Shown: positions 53,521 through 62,423 of the stretch, piece by piece | Layout of the letters: each line of letters starts with the position of its first letter | Position numbering within the stretch: the first letter of the stretch is position 1 | DNA from: Polyangium sp. y55x31 | Lineage (GTDB): Bacteria; Myxococcota_A; Polyangia; Polyangiales; Polyangiaceae | Assembly: GCF_029946505.1 (NCBI RefSeq) | Contig: NZ_JARZHG010000033.1 | Coordinates: forward strand, 1-64,000 | Direction: 5' to 3' | DNA length: 64,000 nt | Notes under the pieces: model-generated | The model's input: the letters and a program-made list of their open reading frames with translations, nothing else | What the model was told of the DNA's origin: nothing | Databases searched by the model: none | Program-made: the position numbers and the translations under genes

Positions 53521-54954
53521 TCAGTACCCGTAATCGGTGACGACCTTCTTCGTCACGCTCTTCTTCGTGGATGGCGCTTGCGTGGTCGCGGTGGGCGCGG
53601 CGGCGCTCGACGTCGCGGCGGGTTTGGCCCCGGCGCCTTCCGAGGACGCGGCGGAGGCGCTCGGCGGAGGCGCAGGCGTGGCCACCGAGGCCGAGGGCGC
53701 CGGAGCGGTCTTTTCGGGCTCGGGCGTGGAGGCGGGCGCGGCGGCGGCGCTCGGCGGGAGCTCGGTCGGCCGGGAGTTGCCACGCAGCAGCATGTACGCC
53801 CCGCCGGCCGACACGGCGACCACGGCCGCGAGGCTCGCCGCGACGACCCCTCCCTTGCGTTTGCCCGCGGGCACCGACGTGCGCTCGCTCTGCGCCCACG
53901 TTTGCCGCGTCTGCGAGGCGCTGTTCGGCGACGAACCCGGCCCGAGCGTGCTGCTCGGCGGGCCGGCGACGGCGGCCGCCCCGAGCGGCGTCGAGACCGG
54001 CGGAGGCTCGGGCGTGGCCACGCTGGACGGCGGCGGCGTCAAGGACAGCTCGGAGACCGAGGCGAGCGGCGAACGCTTGAGCTGCCCGGCCGCGCGTTTC
54101 TCTTCCCATGCGAGGAGCGCGGCGCGGAACTCGGCGGCGTTCTGGAAGCGCGCGGCCGGGTCGCGGTGCATGCCCTTGACCACGATGCCGCAGATCTCGT
54201 CGTCGAGCAGCGGGCTCACGGACTTCGGGTGCGGCTGCGGCTCGAAGACGATCTTGAACATCAGCTCGGCGAACGTCTCGCCGCGGAACGGCACCTGGCC
54301 CGTGAGCATCTCGTAGAGCATCACGGTGACGGTGTAGAGGTCGCTGCGCTCGTCGACCGAGCTCGCGGCGCGCGCCTGCTCGGGGCTCATGTAGAAGGGC
54401 GTGCCCATCACGACGCCCGTGCGCGTGTGCTGCGCGGCATCGCCGGACATGCCGGAAAACTTCGAGATGCCGAAGTCGAGGATCTTCACCCAGTCGTCGT
54501 GCCCGGCCCTCTTCTTCTGGAGGAAGACGTTGTCGGGCTTGAGGTCGCGATGGATGATGCCCGCGGCGTGCGCGGCCTCGAGGCCGTCGAGGATCTGACG
54601 GAAGAGCTCGACGATCTTGTCGATCGAGATCCGCCCGCGCTTGGCGCGCTCCTTCAGCGTCTCGCCCTCGAGCAGCTCCATCACCATGAAGCGATCGCCC
54701 GCCTCGGTGGTGCCCATGTCGAGGACCTCGACGATGTGATCGGAGCCGATCTGCCCGGCCGCCTGGGCCTCGCGTTCGAAGCGCATGAGCGCGTCGCCGT
54801 GCAGCTCCGTCGCCGCGCGCGAGAGGACCTTGATCGCGACCTGGCGCTTCACCCGCAGGTTCTCGGCGACGTACACGACGCCCATCCCGCCGCGCCCGAG
54901 CATGCGGACGATGCGGTATTTCCCGTCGATGATCGCGCCTTCTTCGAGCTTCAT
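53521..54954 (-). CDS. Transmembrane Ser/Thr protein kinase (Hanks type)
   Basis: 477 residues. The start at ATG 54954 overlaps the stop of the upstream Cys-rich gene (ATGA). Kinase domain about 10-270: Gly-rich loop LGRGGMGVVY, catalytic HRDLKPDNV, DFG, YMSPEQARA. A juxtamembrane Ser/Pro-rich region is followed by a single membrane helix near residue 385 (VVAASLAAVVAVSAGG) and a short Ala/Pro/Ser-rich outer tail. It is a complete receptor-like kinase. The overlap with the secreted Cys-rich gene suggests the two form a sensing pair. Confidence 0.93.
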   Translation of the reverse strand: MKLEEGAIIDGKYRIVRMLGRGGMGVVYVAENLRVKRQVAIKVLSRAATELHGDALMRFEREAQAAGQIGSDHIVEVLDMGTTEAGDRFMVMELLEGETLKERAKRGRISIDKIVELFRQILDGLEAAHAAGIIHRDLKPDNVFLQKKRAGHDDWVKILDFGISKFSGMSGDAAQHTRTGVVMGTPFYMSPEQARAASSVDERSDLYTVTVMLYEMLTGQVPFRGETFAELMFKIVFEPQPHPKSVSPLLDDEICGIVVKGMHRDPAARFQNAAEFRAALLAWEEKRAAGQLKRSPLASVSELSLTPPPSSVATPEPPPVSTPLGAAAVAGPPSSTLGPGSSPNSASQTRQTWAQSERTSVPAGKRKGGVVAASLAAVVAVSAGGAYMLLRGNSRPTELPPSAAAAPASTPEPEKTAPAPSASVATPAPPPSASAASSEGAGAKPAATSSAAAPTATTQAPSTKKSVTKKVVTDYGY

Positions 54955-57533
54955 CGGGTCCTGCCGGAGGGAGCGACCCCCACCACGCACGTGCCGCCCG
55001 AGCAGACGTAGCCGGTGACGCAATCTGCGTTCACCGCGCAAGTCGTCTTGCAGGACGTCGTACCGCAGACGTAGGGACTACAGGACTTCGTGCCGTTGTC
55101 GACACACGTGCCGGACCCGCTACACGTGTCGGCCGTGCTCTCGACGCCGTTCGTGCAGCTCGCCGCGACGCACACCGTGCCCGACGTGTAGAGCTGGCAA
55201 ATGCCGGCGGCGCAGAAGCCCGTCGTGCCGCAGGTCGAGGCCGCCGCGGCGGCGCACTCGTTGTCCGGATCGGCGCCGGTCGCGATGTTGCCGCAGACGC
55301 CGCTCACGCCGCTGCCCTTCTTCGCCGCCGAGCACGCCTGGCAGAGGCCCGTGCACGCCGTGGCGCAGCAGACGCCGTCGACGCAGAAGCCGCTCGCGCA
55401 CTCGTTCGAGGCGGCGCACGCCGCGGCCGTGTTCTTCTTCGCGACGCAGCCTAGCGCCCCCGCGCAGTAGAAGCTCGACGCGCAGTCCGCGTCGGAGGCG
55501 CACGTGAGGTTGCAGGAGGCCATGCTGCAGGCGTAGGGGCTGCAGGGCGTCGTGCCGCCGTCGATGCACGCGCCCATGCCGTTGCACGTGTCGGCCTTCA
55601 CGAGCGTCGAGCCCATGCACGACGCCGCGACGCACGCGGTGCCCGCGGGGTAGAGCTGGCAGCTCCCCGTGCCGCTGCAAAAGCCGTTCGTTCCGCACGT
55701 CACGACGCTCTGCTCGCTGCACTCGTTATCCGGATCGGTGCCGACCAGGATCACGCCGCAGGTGCCGTCGGTCGTGCCGCCGCCCTTCTTGGTCTTCGAG
55801 CAGGCCTGGCAGAGGCCGGAGCAGGTGGTGTCGCAGCAGACGCCGTCGACGCAGAAGTTGCTCTGGCACTCGTTCGCCTGCGTGCAAACCGCGCCGAGGG
55901 GCTTTTTCGTGCCGCAGACGCCGTTCACGCAGGCGCTCCCCGCGGTGCAGTCGTTGTCGCCCACGCACGCTTGCTTGCAGCTCCCGGCGCCGCAGACGTA
56001 AGGCGCGCAGGTCTTCGTGCCGCCGTCGACGCACGTGCCCATGCCGTTGCAGGTGTCGGCGTTCGTCTGCGTCGAGCCCGTGCAGCTCGACGCGACGCAG
56101 ACCGTGCCCGCGGCGTAAAGCTGGCAGGCGCTCGCGCCGTTGCAGACGCCGTTCGTCCCGCACGAGGACGCGCCTTGATCGAGGCACTCGCTGTCCGGAT
56201 CCATGCCGGCCGCGATGGGCCCACAGACGCCGTTCGCGCCCGTGCCCTTCTTCAAGGTCGAGCACGCCTGGCAGGTGCCGCCGCAGGCCGTGTTGCAGCA
56301 GACGCCGTCGACGCAGAAGCCGCTCGCGCACTCGTTCGCGCCGCCGCAGCTCGCGGCCGCCATCTTCTTCGGCACGCACGCGCCCGCGGCGCAGTACTGG
56401 CCCGAGGCGCACTGGAGATCGACCGCGCACATCGAGGCGCACACGTCGCCGCTGCACGCGTACGGCGCGCAGCTCGCCGTGCCCTGATCGACGCAGCTCC
56501 CCGCGCCGTCGCAGGTGTCGGGGTTCGTCTGCACGCCGGCCGCGCAGCCGCCCTGCCCGCAGATCGTGCCCGCGACGTAGTAACGGCAGGCGCCCTCCCC
56601 GTCGCACGCGCCGTCGGTCCCGCACGAGCCCGCGCCCTGATCGAGGCAATCGCCGTGGGGATCGGTGCCCCCGAGCGACGCCGCGCACGTGCCGTTCGCG
56701 CCGCCCGTGAGCGCCGCGCTGCAAGCCACGCATGCGCCGTCGCAGGCCTCGTTGCAGCAGATGCCGTCCGCACAGAAGCCGCTCTGGCACTGGTTCGACT
56801 TGAGCGGCTGGCACGCCTCGCCCACGGCCTTCTTGTCGAGGCATTGGCCGGTGGCGTTGTCGCAGTATTTTCCGGACGCGCAGTCGCCGTCGTTGCCGCA
56901 GTCGGTCGCGCAGACGTTGCCCTTGCAGGCGTTCGGCGCGCAATCGACCGTGCCCGTCTCCACGCACGCCCCTTCGCCGTCGCAGGTCTTCGCGAGCGTT
57001 TTGGTTTGTCCGACGCAGGTCTGCGCCGCACACTCGGTCCCGACCGCGTAGAGCGCGCACGCGCGGCTCCCGTCGCACGAGCCATTACGCCCGCACGACG
57101 ACGCGCCGTCGTCGGGGCACTCGCTCTCGGGATCGATGCCCGCGAGCACGGGCGCGCAGATGCCGTTCGGCTGCCCCGTATGCGCCGCGCTGCACGCCTC
57201 GCACGTCCCAGCGCACGCGCCGTCGCAGCAGACGTTGTCCACACAGAAGCCGGATCCACACGCGAGATCGTCGCTGCACGGCTCGCCGATCGCGCCGCCG
57301 CCTTGCCCGCCCGCGCCGCCGAGGCCGCCTTGGCCGCCCTGCCCTGCCGCGCCGCCGTCGCCCGCGTCGGGAGGCCCCTTGCCGTACGGCCGATCGGGCG
57401 AGACGCACCCGTACGTGAGCAGCAGGATCGACAGCGAAACGAGGACGATCATCCACGCCCGCCCCCGTCGCGCGATGCGCGAGCTGCGCTTGGGGCGGGG
57501 CCCGAGGGCCGGGCCGGAGACGTGGACGGACAT
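54951..57533 (-). CDS. Large secreted Cys-rich repeat lipoprotein
   Basis: 860 residues from ATG 57533; ATG 57542 is a near-equivalent alternative. The basic N-terminus precedes a hydrophobic helix ending in TYGC (lipobox). A Gly-Gly-X tract follows, then five repeats of about 145 residues, each opening with a motif like SGFCVDGVCCD and continuing with CxACS, GTDPDNEC and CGTNG-x-C, for around 100 cysteines in all. The pattern is a myxobacterial tenascin-like or EGF-like disulfide-rich surface protein. Its last bases overlap the start of the Ser/Thr kinase gene. No enzyme motif. The role could be ligand binding or adhesion, but this is inference. Confidence 0.85.
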   Translation of the reverse strand: MSVHVSGPALGPRPKRSSRIARRGRAWMIVLVSLSILLLTYGCVSPDRPYGKGPPDAGDGGAAGQGGQGGLGGAGGQGGGAIGEPCSDDLACGSGFCVDNVCCDGACAGTCEACSAAHTGQPNGICAPVLAGIDPESECPDDGASSCGRNGSCDGSRACALYAVGTECAAQTCVGQTKTLAKTCDGEGACVETGTVDCAPNACKGNVCATDCGNDGDCASGKYCDNATGQCLDKKAVGEACQPLKSNQCQSGFCADGICCNEACDGACVACSAALTGGANGTCAASLGGTDPHGDCLDQGAGSCGTDGACDGEGACRYYVAGTICGQGGCAAGVQTNPDTCDGAGSCVDQGTASCAPYACSGDVCASMCAVDLQCASGQYCAAGACVPKKMAAASCGGANECASGFCVDGVCCNTACGGTCQACSTLKKGTGANGVCGPIAAGMDPDSECLDQGASSCGTNGVCNGASACQLYAAGTVCVASSCTGSTQTNADTCNGMGTCVDGGTKTCAPYVCGAGSCKQACVGDNDCTAGSACVNGVCGTKKPLGAVCTQANECQSNFCVDGVCCDTTCSGLCQACSKTKKGGGTTDGTCGVILVGTDPDNECSEQSVVTCGTNGFCSGTGSCQLYPAGTACVAASCMGSTLVKADTCNGMGACIDGGTTPCSPYACSMASCNLTCASDADCASSFYCAGALGCVAKKNTAAACAASNECASGFCVDGVCCATACTGLCQACSAAKKGSGVSGVCGNIATGADPDNECAAAAASTCGTTGFCAAGICQLYTSGTVCVAASCTNGVESTADTCSGSGTCVDNGTKSCSPYVCGTTSCKTTCAVNADCVTGYVCSGGTCVVGVAPSGRTR

Positions 57534-57615
57534 CCTGGGCATCCTACGAGCAGATGCCTTTCGCTCGCAAGACGCGTCGACGCGCCGCGGCTTGCATTCG
57601 TGAGGGCCTCGGCGG

Positions 57616-59106
57616 ATGCTCGCTCCTGCGATGTCGAAGCTCCCCCTCGCCGCGCCCTGGAAAACGCCTCTCCCCTGCGGCCGAGCGCCGCTCGTGCTCC
57701 TCGGACTCCTCGGCCTCGCCGGGTGCGGCGGCCCGGACCCAGGCGCGCAACCCGAGGGCTGGGATTCGGCGGTCGTGATGCGCCCGGCGGTCGACAGGAA
57801 CGCCGACCCTCGGACGTTCGAGATGGACCTCGAAGCGCGCATCGAGGAGCTCGAGCTGCGCGCCGGCACGAAGACGCCCGCGTGGACCTACGACGGCAGC
57901 ATCCCGGGGCCGTTCGTGCGGGCGAACGTGGGCGATCGGCTGATCGTGCATTTCCGCAACGCACTGCCCGAGCCGACGACGATCCACTGGCACGGGTTGC
58001 GAATCCCGGCGGCGATGGACGGGGCGGCGGGGCACAGCCAGCCGGAGATCCAGCCGGGCGAGACGTTCACCTACGATTTCGTGCTGCCGGACGCGGGCCT
58101 GTACTGGTACCACCCGCACGTGCATTCGGCCGCGCAGCTCGGATTCGGCCTCTACGGCGGGCTGCTCGTCGACGACCCGACCGAGCCCGCGGACATCGGC
58201 GACGAGCTCGTCCTCGTGCTCTCGGACATCGCGATCAAAGACGACGGCTCGCTCCAGGATCCGCAGACGGGCCTCGATTTCGGCACGCTCTTCGGGCGCG
58301 AGGGGGATCTCTTGCTCGTGAATGGGAAGAAGAACCCGGTGATCGAGGCGCGCGCGGGTCGAAGGCAGCGCTGGCGGATCGTGAACGCCGCGAAGAGCCG
58401 ATATTTCCAGCTCGCGATGAAGGAGCACACGTTCACGCGCATCGGCGGCGACGGCGGCTTCATGGAAAAACCCGTGGAGTCCGCGGCCCTCGTGCTCACG
58501 CCGGGCGAACGCGCCGACGTGATGGTCGTGCCGCGCGGCGCGCCCGGATCGACGCTCTCGGTGCGCTGGGTGCCCTACGATCGCGGCTATGGGACGACGT
58601 TCAATCGGCCCGAGGAAGAGGTCTTCCGGGTGCACCTCTCGGACGAGGCCGCGGTCACGGAGACGCCGCGGCCGAAGACGGATCGCGTGATCACGCCGCT
58701 GGATCTCACCGGCGCCACGCCCGTCGCGCTGGAGCTCACGCAAGGCGAGATCGACGGCAAGATGGTGATGGGCATCAACGGCGTGCCCTCGTGGGAGGCA
58801 GCGCCGATCCCGGGGATGGTGGGCGAGACGCAGGTGTGGACCGTGAAAAACACGATGGATTTCGCCCACCCGTTCCATTTGCACGGCTTCTTCTTCCAGC
58901 CGCTCGACGCGTCGCTCGCCCCGCTCCACCCGATGGAGTGGAAAGACACGGTCAACGTGCCCGTCGACGGAACGGGCCGCTTCGCCGTGCGATACGATGA
59001 TCGGCCGGGGATGTGGATGTTTCATTGCCACATCCTCGATCACGCCGACGCCGGGATGATGGGCGTGCTCGATCTGCAAGGCGGATCCGGCTCTTCTTCG
59101 CACTGA
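57616..59106 (+). CDS. Multicopper oxidase lipoprotein
   Basis: 496 residues from ATG 57616; ATG 57631 is an alternative. Lipobox LAGC. Copper motifs: HWHGLRIP, WYHPHVHSA, HPFHLHGFFF, and MFHCHILDHADAGMM. This is a standard three-domain laccase-type oxidase, leaner than the one at 40728. It is divergent from the Cys-rich lipoprotein gene by 82 bp. After the stop at 59106 a 21-bp repeat array begins, and a near copy (28 of 29 bp) of its 3' coding end, 59054-59082, reappears at 59479-59507, downstream of the array. Confidence 0.92.
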   Translation: MLAPAMSKLPLAAPWKTPLPCGRAPLVLLGLLGLAGCGGPDPGAQPEGWDSAVVMRPAVDRNADPRTFEMDLEARIEELELRAGTKTPAWTYDGSIPGPFVRANVGDRLIVHFRNALPEPTTIHWHGLRIPAAMDGAAGHSQPEIQPGETFTYDFVLPDAGLYWYHPHVHSAAQLGFGLYGGLLVDDPTEPADIGDELVLVLSDIAIKDDGSLQDPQTGLDFGTLFGREGDLLLVNGKKNPVIEARAGRRQRWRIVNAAKSRYFQLAMKEHTFTRIGGDGGFMEKPVESAALVLTPGERADVMVVPRGAPGSTLSVRWVPYDRGYGTTFNRPEEEVFRVHLSDEAAVTETPRPKTDRVITPLDLTGATPVALELTQGEIDGKMVMGINGVPSWEAAPIPGMVGETQVWTVKNTMDFAHPFHLHGFFFQPLDASLAPLHPMEWKDTVNVPVDGTGRFAVRYDDRPGMWMFHCHILDHADAGMMGVLDLQGGSGSSSH

Positions 59107-59119
59107 CGGGCCGGCCGCC

Positions 59120-59413
59120 CTCCACGACTTCGTCGGCGCCCTCCACGACCTCGTCGGCGCCCTCCACCACCTCGTCGACGCCCTCCGCGACCTCGTCGGC
59201 GCCCTCCGCGACTTCGTCGGCGCCCTCCACGACCTCGTCGGCGCCCTCCACGACCGCGTCGGCGCCCTCCACGACCTCGTCGACGCCCTCCGCGACCTCG
59301 TCGGCGCCCTCCACGACCGCGTCGGCGCCCTCCACGACCTCGTCGACCCCTCCCGACGACTTCGTCGACACCCGACGACGACTTCGTCGACCCCTCCCGA
59401 CGACTTCGTCGAC
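59120..59413 (+). repeat. 21-bp tandem repeat array, 11 units plus degenerate tail
   Basis: Eleven 21-bp units at 59120-59350 (consensus CTCCACGACCTCGTCGGCGC plus C), starting 13 bp after the oxidase stop, followed by about 60 bp of shorter degenerate units (CCCGACGACTTCGTCGA type) to 59413. The composition differs from the array at 32792 but unit length and count are the same. No spacer between units, so not CRISPR. It would encode APSTTSS-type or, on the other strand, GADEVVE-type heptads, without a start codon or Shine-Dalgarno leading in. Confidence 0.9.
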
Positions 59414-59478
59414 GAAAACCGGGGACCCCTGTCCAAGCGTGGTAAGTTCGACCTCGATGCGCGGACCTCGCTCCCCTC

Positions 59479-59507
59479 GGATGATGGGCATGCTCGATCT
59501 GCAAGGC
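59479..59507 (+). repeat. Partial duplicate of the multicopper oxidase 3' end
   Basis: 28 of 29 bp match 59054-59082. In frame it encodes RMMGMLDLQGRS ending at a stop at 59528, mirroring GMMGVLDLQGGS of the true C-terminus. It looks like a relict of a duplication that encloses the 21-bp array. Confidence 0.75.
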
Positions 59508-59529
59508 CGCTCCCACACGGGCCACTGAA

Positions 59530-60306
59530 ATGCGCCGCGCGGGCATGTCGCTCCCGGAGCTCGCCGCGTTCGAGGCCGCGCGGGCGCAGGGCTTTTCCGA
59601 GGCCGCAATCGTCACGGCCCAAGGGCTCGACCAGAACAAACTCCGGCCCGCGCTCACCCAGTGGAAAATCACGCTCGCCGGGGACGCTGCCCTCCGCGCC
59701 ACATACGAAATCGAGCTCGCGCAGGCCGAAGATCGCCTCACCCGACGCGTACCCCCGCTGGACGAAAACCTCGAAGCCTGGGTGGCCTTTCTCGCCGCCT
59801 ACGCGGCCCATCCTGCGCCCTTCACGCTCCTCCGCGACCTCGGCCTCGCCCTGCCCGATCTCTCACGCCTCGGCCGCCTCTGGGCGCGCCGCCTCGACGC
59901 CGCCCCCGCACTCCGCGACCGCGCCGCGCGCCTCGCCGCCGACGGCCCGCCCCGCGCCCTGCCCGCCGTCCGGCCGGCCGAGCCCATCCTCGTGCCCCCG
60001 AAGGTCGCGCGCCCCGAGCCCCCAACCACAGTCCCCGCTCCGCCTCCCCGCGTCGAGCCCGAGCCGCGCCTCCCGCCCCCCGCGCTCACACTCGAACAAC
60101 ACGCATCCTTGACCGTCGAGCTCGCCATGGCCCCGGACAAACGTGCCGAGATCCTCGCGCGATACCGGATCACGCCCGAGCAAAAATCCGAGCTCGATCG
60201 GCACTACGAGCGCCTCGTCCAGAGAGACGCATCGAAACACGCCGCATGGCACGCAGCCTATCGCACCTATCACGCCTGGCTCGTCTCCACAGGCCCACGG
60301 CCTTGA
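59530..60306 (+). CDS. Hypothetical Pro-rich/helical protein
   Basis: 258 residues from ATG 59530, immediately after the duplicated oxidase remnant. N-terminal helical half (MSLPELAAFEAARAQGFSEA...), a Pro/Val-rich linker at about 145-195 (ILVPPKVARPEPPTTVPAPP) and a C-terminal helical part. Strong third-position G/C. No signal, membrane span or recognised domain. The gene is followed by the arrestin-fold gene on the same strand, 43 bp downstream, so an operon is possible. Confidence 0.7.
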   Translation: MRRAGMSLPELAAFEAARAQGFSEAAIVTAQGLDQNKLRPALTQWKITLAGDAALRATYEIELAQAEDRLTRRVPPLDENLEAWVAFLAAYAAHPAPFTLLRDLGLALPDLSRLGRLWARRLDAAPALRDRAARLAADGPPRALPAVRPAEPILVPPKVARPEPPTTVPAPPPRVEPEPRLPPPALTLEQHASLTVELAMAPDKRAEILARYRITPEQKSELDRHYERLVQRDASKHAAWHAAYRTYHAWLVSTGPRP

Positions 60307-60349
60307 GCTTGTGCCTCAGGCGTCTCCTCGTGGATGATGGCTCGCACCG

Positions 60350-62104
60350 ATGCGCAGCCGCCCCGACGTCACCGTGTACCTCGACCCGTCCCAGCCGAGC
60401 ACCGGCGACACACTCCGCGTCCACGTTCAACTGAAATCCAAGACCGAGACGCCCTTCGACGCGATCGACGTCGAGCTCGTAGGCCGCGAGTCGCGCTACA
60501 AGCGCACGGCCAACACCGGCAAGACCTCCACCCGCAAATACCATCGCCGCGAGAGCCTGAGGCTCGGGAAACGTTTTCCCGCGGGCGTCCTCCAACCAGG
60601 GACGTGGGAGCAAGCAATCGACTTCCCGCTGCCCCCCGACATCCCGCCCACCTTCCGCAGCGCATACAGCACGATCGAGTACGACCTCTCCGTCCACGTG
60701 CACATCCCCTGGTGGCCCGATCGGCACGAGACCTACGTCGTCCCGGTCCGTCTCCCCGCCGCGCCCGCAAGAGCCCCGCAGCCAAAGGTCTTCACGAGCC
60801 AGGCCGGCGAGCATCGCGGCGAAGATCCCGTGATCGAGCTCTCCCTCGAAGATCAATGCCTGCCCCTCGGAGGCTCCCTCGCAGGCGCCGTCGCGATCAC
60901 GGGCCTCGGCAATCGCAAGCTCCGGCGCGTCGAGGTCGCGACGAGCAGCGTGGAGACGCCCATGGTCGAGAGCGACGCCGCCGCCGCCGAGATCGAGCGG
61001 CGCACATTCAAGCTCTTCGAAGGCACGCCCGAAGAAGGCGCATCGCTCCCCTTCCGCATCGCCATCCCCAAGGATCTCCCGCCCACCTTCGTCTCGCCCT
61101 ACATCCTCGTGGACCACGCCGTCGAGGTCGTCGCCGTCGTCGCCTTCGGCCGCGATCTCTCCCTGCGCGTGCCCGTCCGAATCGAGCGCCAGCACGGCGA
61201 GCGCCCAGAAGCGAAGGGTCTTCCACTCGTCGGCAAGCAGCGGCACCTGTCGGTATGGCGCGCATGCGCCGATTCAGCCCGCGCCGCAGGATACACCGTG
61301 GTCGACTTCGATCCCGATCAAGCGGTGCTCGTCCTCGACGTGCGAGGCATCCACGTCGAAGTCACAGAAGAGCACCGCGAGGGGCTCGGCCCATGCGTCG
61401 TCGCCGAGCTCTCATTCCCGTCACTCGGCCTCGATCTACGGCTCGCCGAGCGTCGATGGACCGATTTCGGCGCAAAACTGCCAGGCCTCGACAGCCGTCT
61501 CGCAAAGCGCTTCACCGTGCGGGCGCGCGAGGCCTCGCAAGCGACGAGCCTGCTCGGCACCGAGGTGCGCGACGCAATCGAGGTCTTCGACGAGGCAGCA
61601 CTCGACGACGAGCACGCAGTCGTCGTGCAAAAAGGCGGCGTCTACCAGGTCTCAGGCCTCGAACGGTTCCTCGCACGGGCCCACATGCTCGCCCACCGCC
61701 TGGCAAAGGCATTCTCCACAATGCTCCCGCCCGCCGCGCTCGCCCCAGCCCTGCCCGCCTACCAGCAGTTCGCCGAGCAACGCGGCGCGCGTCTCCGGGT
61801 CGGCGATCTCGCACTCGAAGGCTTCTCCCGCGCAGGAATCGCAATGTCGCTCGATCACCGCTGGGAGGAAGCCCATCCCGCCGAGTCCCGGCTCTGGTCA
61901 CCGCGCCCCGAGCGAGATCTACCAGCCTCCTGGAGCGAGACGCTCACAAAGGCCACAGGGCGGGAGCCCCTGCTCGAAGCGACCCGCCTCGGCATTCGCC
62001 TGCCACTCGTGCAGGACCCCGAGGAGGTGCTCGCCACAGCCGACGCATTCGCCGCCGCAGTGGCTGCGATTTCGGGTGCGACGAGCCTCGGGCCGTACCG
62101 CTGA
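60350..62104 (+). CDS. Bacterial arrestin-fold protein
   Basis: 584 residues from ATG 60350. The N-terminal half resembles the arrestin N-domain (YLDPSQPSTGDTLRVHVQL, then VELVGRESR... PPTFRSAYSTIEYDLSV). A second such region follows (IELSLEDQCLPLGGSLAG... LPPTFVSPYILVDHAVEVV), as in arrestin C-domains. The C-terminal 280 residues are not recognised. Spo0M-like proteins have an arrestin fold in bacteria, but this arrangement with a long unknown tail is different. No signal peptide, so probably cytosolic. It ends 3 bp before repeat copy C. Confidence 0.72.
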   Translation: MRSRPDVTVYLDPSQPSTGDTLRVHVQLKSKTETPFDAIDVELVGRESRYKRTANTGKTSTRKYHRRESLRLGKRFPAGVLQPGTWEQAIDFPLPPDIPPTFRSAYSTIEYDLSVHVHIPWWPDRHETYVVPVRLPAAPARAPQPKVFTSQAGEHRGEDPVIELSLEDQCLPLGGSLAGAVAITGLGNRKLRRVEVATSSVETPMVESDAAAAEIERRTFKLFEGTPEEGASLPFRIAIPKDLPPTFVSPYILVDHAVEVVAVVAFGRDLSLRVPVRIERQHGERPEAKGLPLVGKQRHLSVWRACADSARAAGYTVVDFDPDQAVLVLDVRGIHVEVTEEHREGLGPCVVAELSFPSLGLDLRLAERRWTDFGAKLPGLDSRLAKRFTVRAREASQATSLLGTEVRDAIEVFDEAALDDEHAVVVQKGGVYQVSGLERFLARAHMLAHRLAKAFSTMLPPAALAPALPAYQQFAEQRGARLRVGDLALEGFSRAGIAMSLDHRWEEAHPAESRLWSPRPERDLPASWSETLTKATGREPLLEATRLGIRLPLVQDPEEVLATADAFAAAVAAISGATSLGPYR

Positions 62105-62107
62105 GCG

Positions 62108-62395
62108 CGGGGCGTTGCCCCGCACCCCAGCAGGGGGCTGTCCGCCCCCTGCACCCCGGACCAGGCACGGCCTGGACCGAAGGCGGAAGAACTGCGCGAT
62201 GCGCAGTTCTTCCGACGGGCCGGTGGCAAGACCACACGCGGCGTTGCCAAGCGAGACGGCGGCGCTGCGGTGCCTGGTGGCAGCGTCTTCCCTGTCGACA
62301 GCGCGCATCGCGCGCTGTCGCCACGGGTCCAGCGCTTGCGCTGGTCCGGGTGCAGGGGCGGACAGCCCCTGCTCGGGTCCGGGGTGAAACCCCGG
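62108..62395 (+). repeat. Composite hairpin repeat, copy C
   Basis: Eight perfect hairpins in order: CGGGGC/GCCCCG (62108-62122); CAGGGGGC/GCCCCCTG (62131-62151); CCAGGC/GCCTGG (62161-62175); GGAAGAACTGCGC/GCGCAGTTCTTCC (62185-62213). After the GGTGGCAAGACC core (from 62222) come CGACAGCGCGC/GCGCGCTGTCG (62296-62320); CCAGCG/CGCTGG (62329-62344); GCAGGGGC/GCCCCTGC (62352-62372); CCGGGGT/ACCCCGG (62379-62395). Same orientation as copies A and B. Here the second inner core half is missing and the central part differs. Confidence 0.9.
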
Positions 62396-62423
62396 CGCGA
62401 CGCTGTGGTGGCAAAGCCGCGCG

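Noticed and set aside
59120-59413. CRISPR array
   Set aside because: Same reasons: contiguous 21-bp units, no spacers, no cas genes.
59040-59741. Minus-strand heptad-repeat frames across the 59.1 kb array
   Set aside because: No start or ribosome site; open only because the 21-bp unit lacks stops on either strand.
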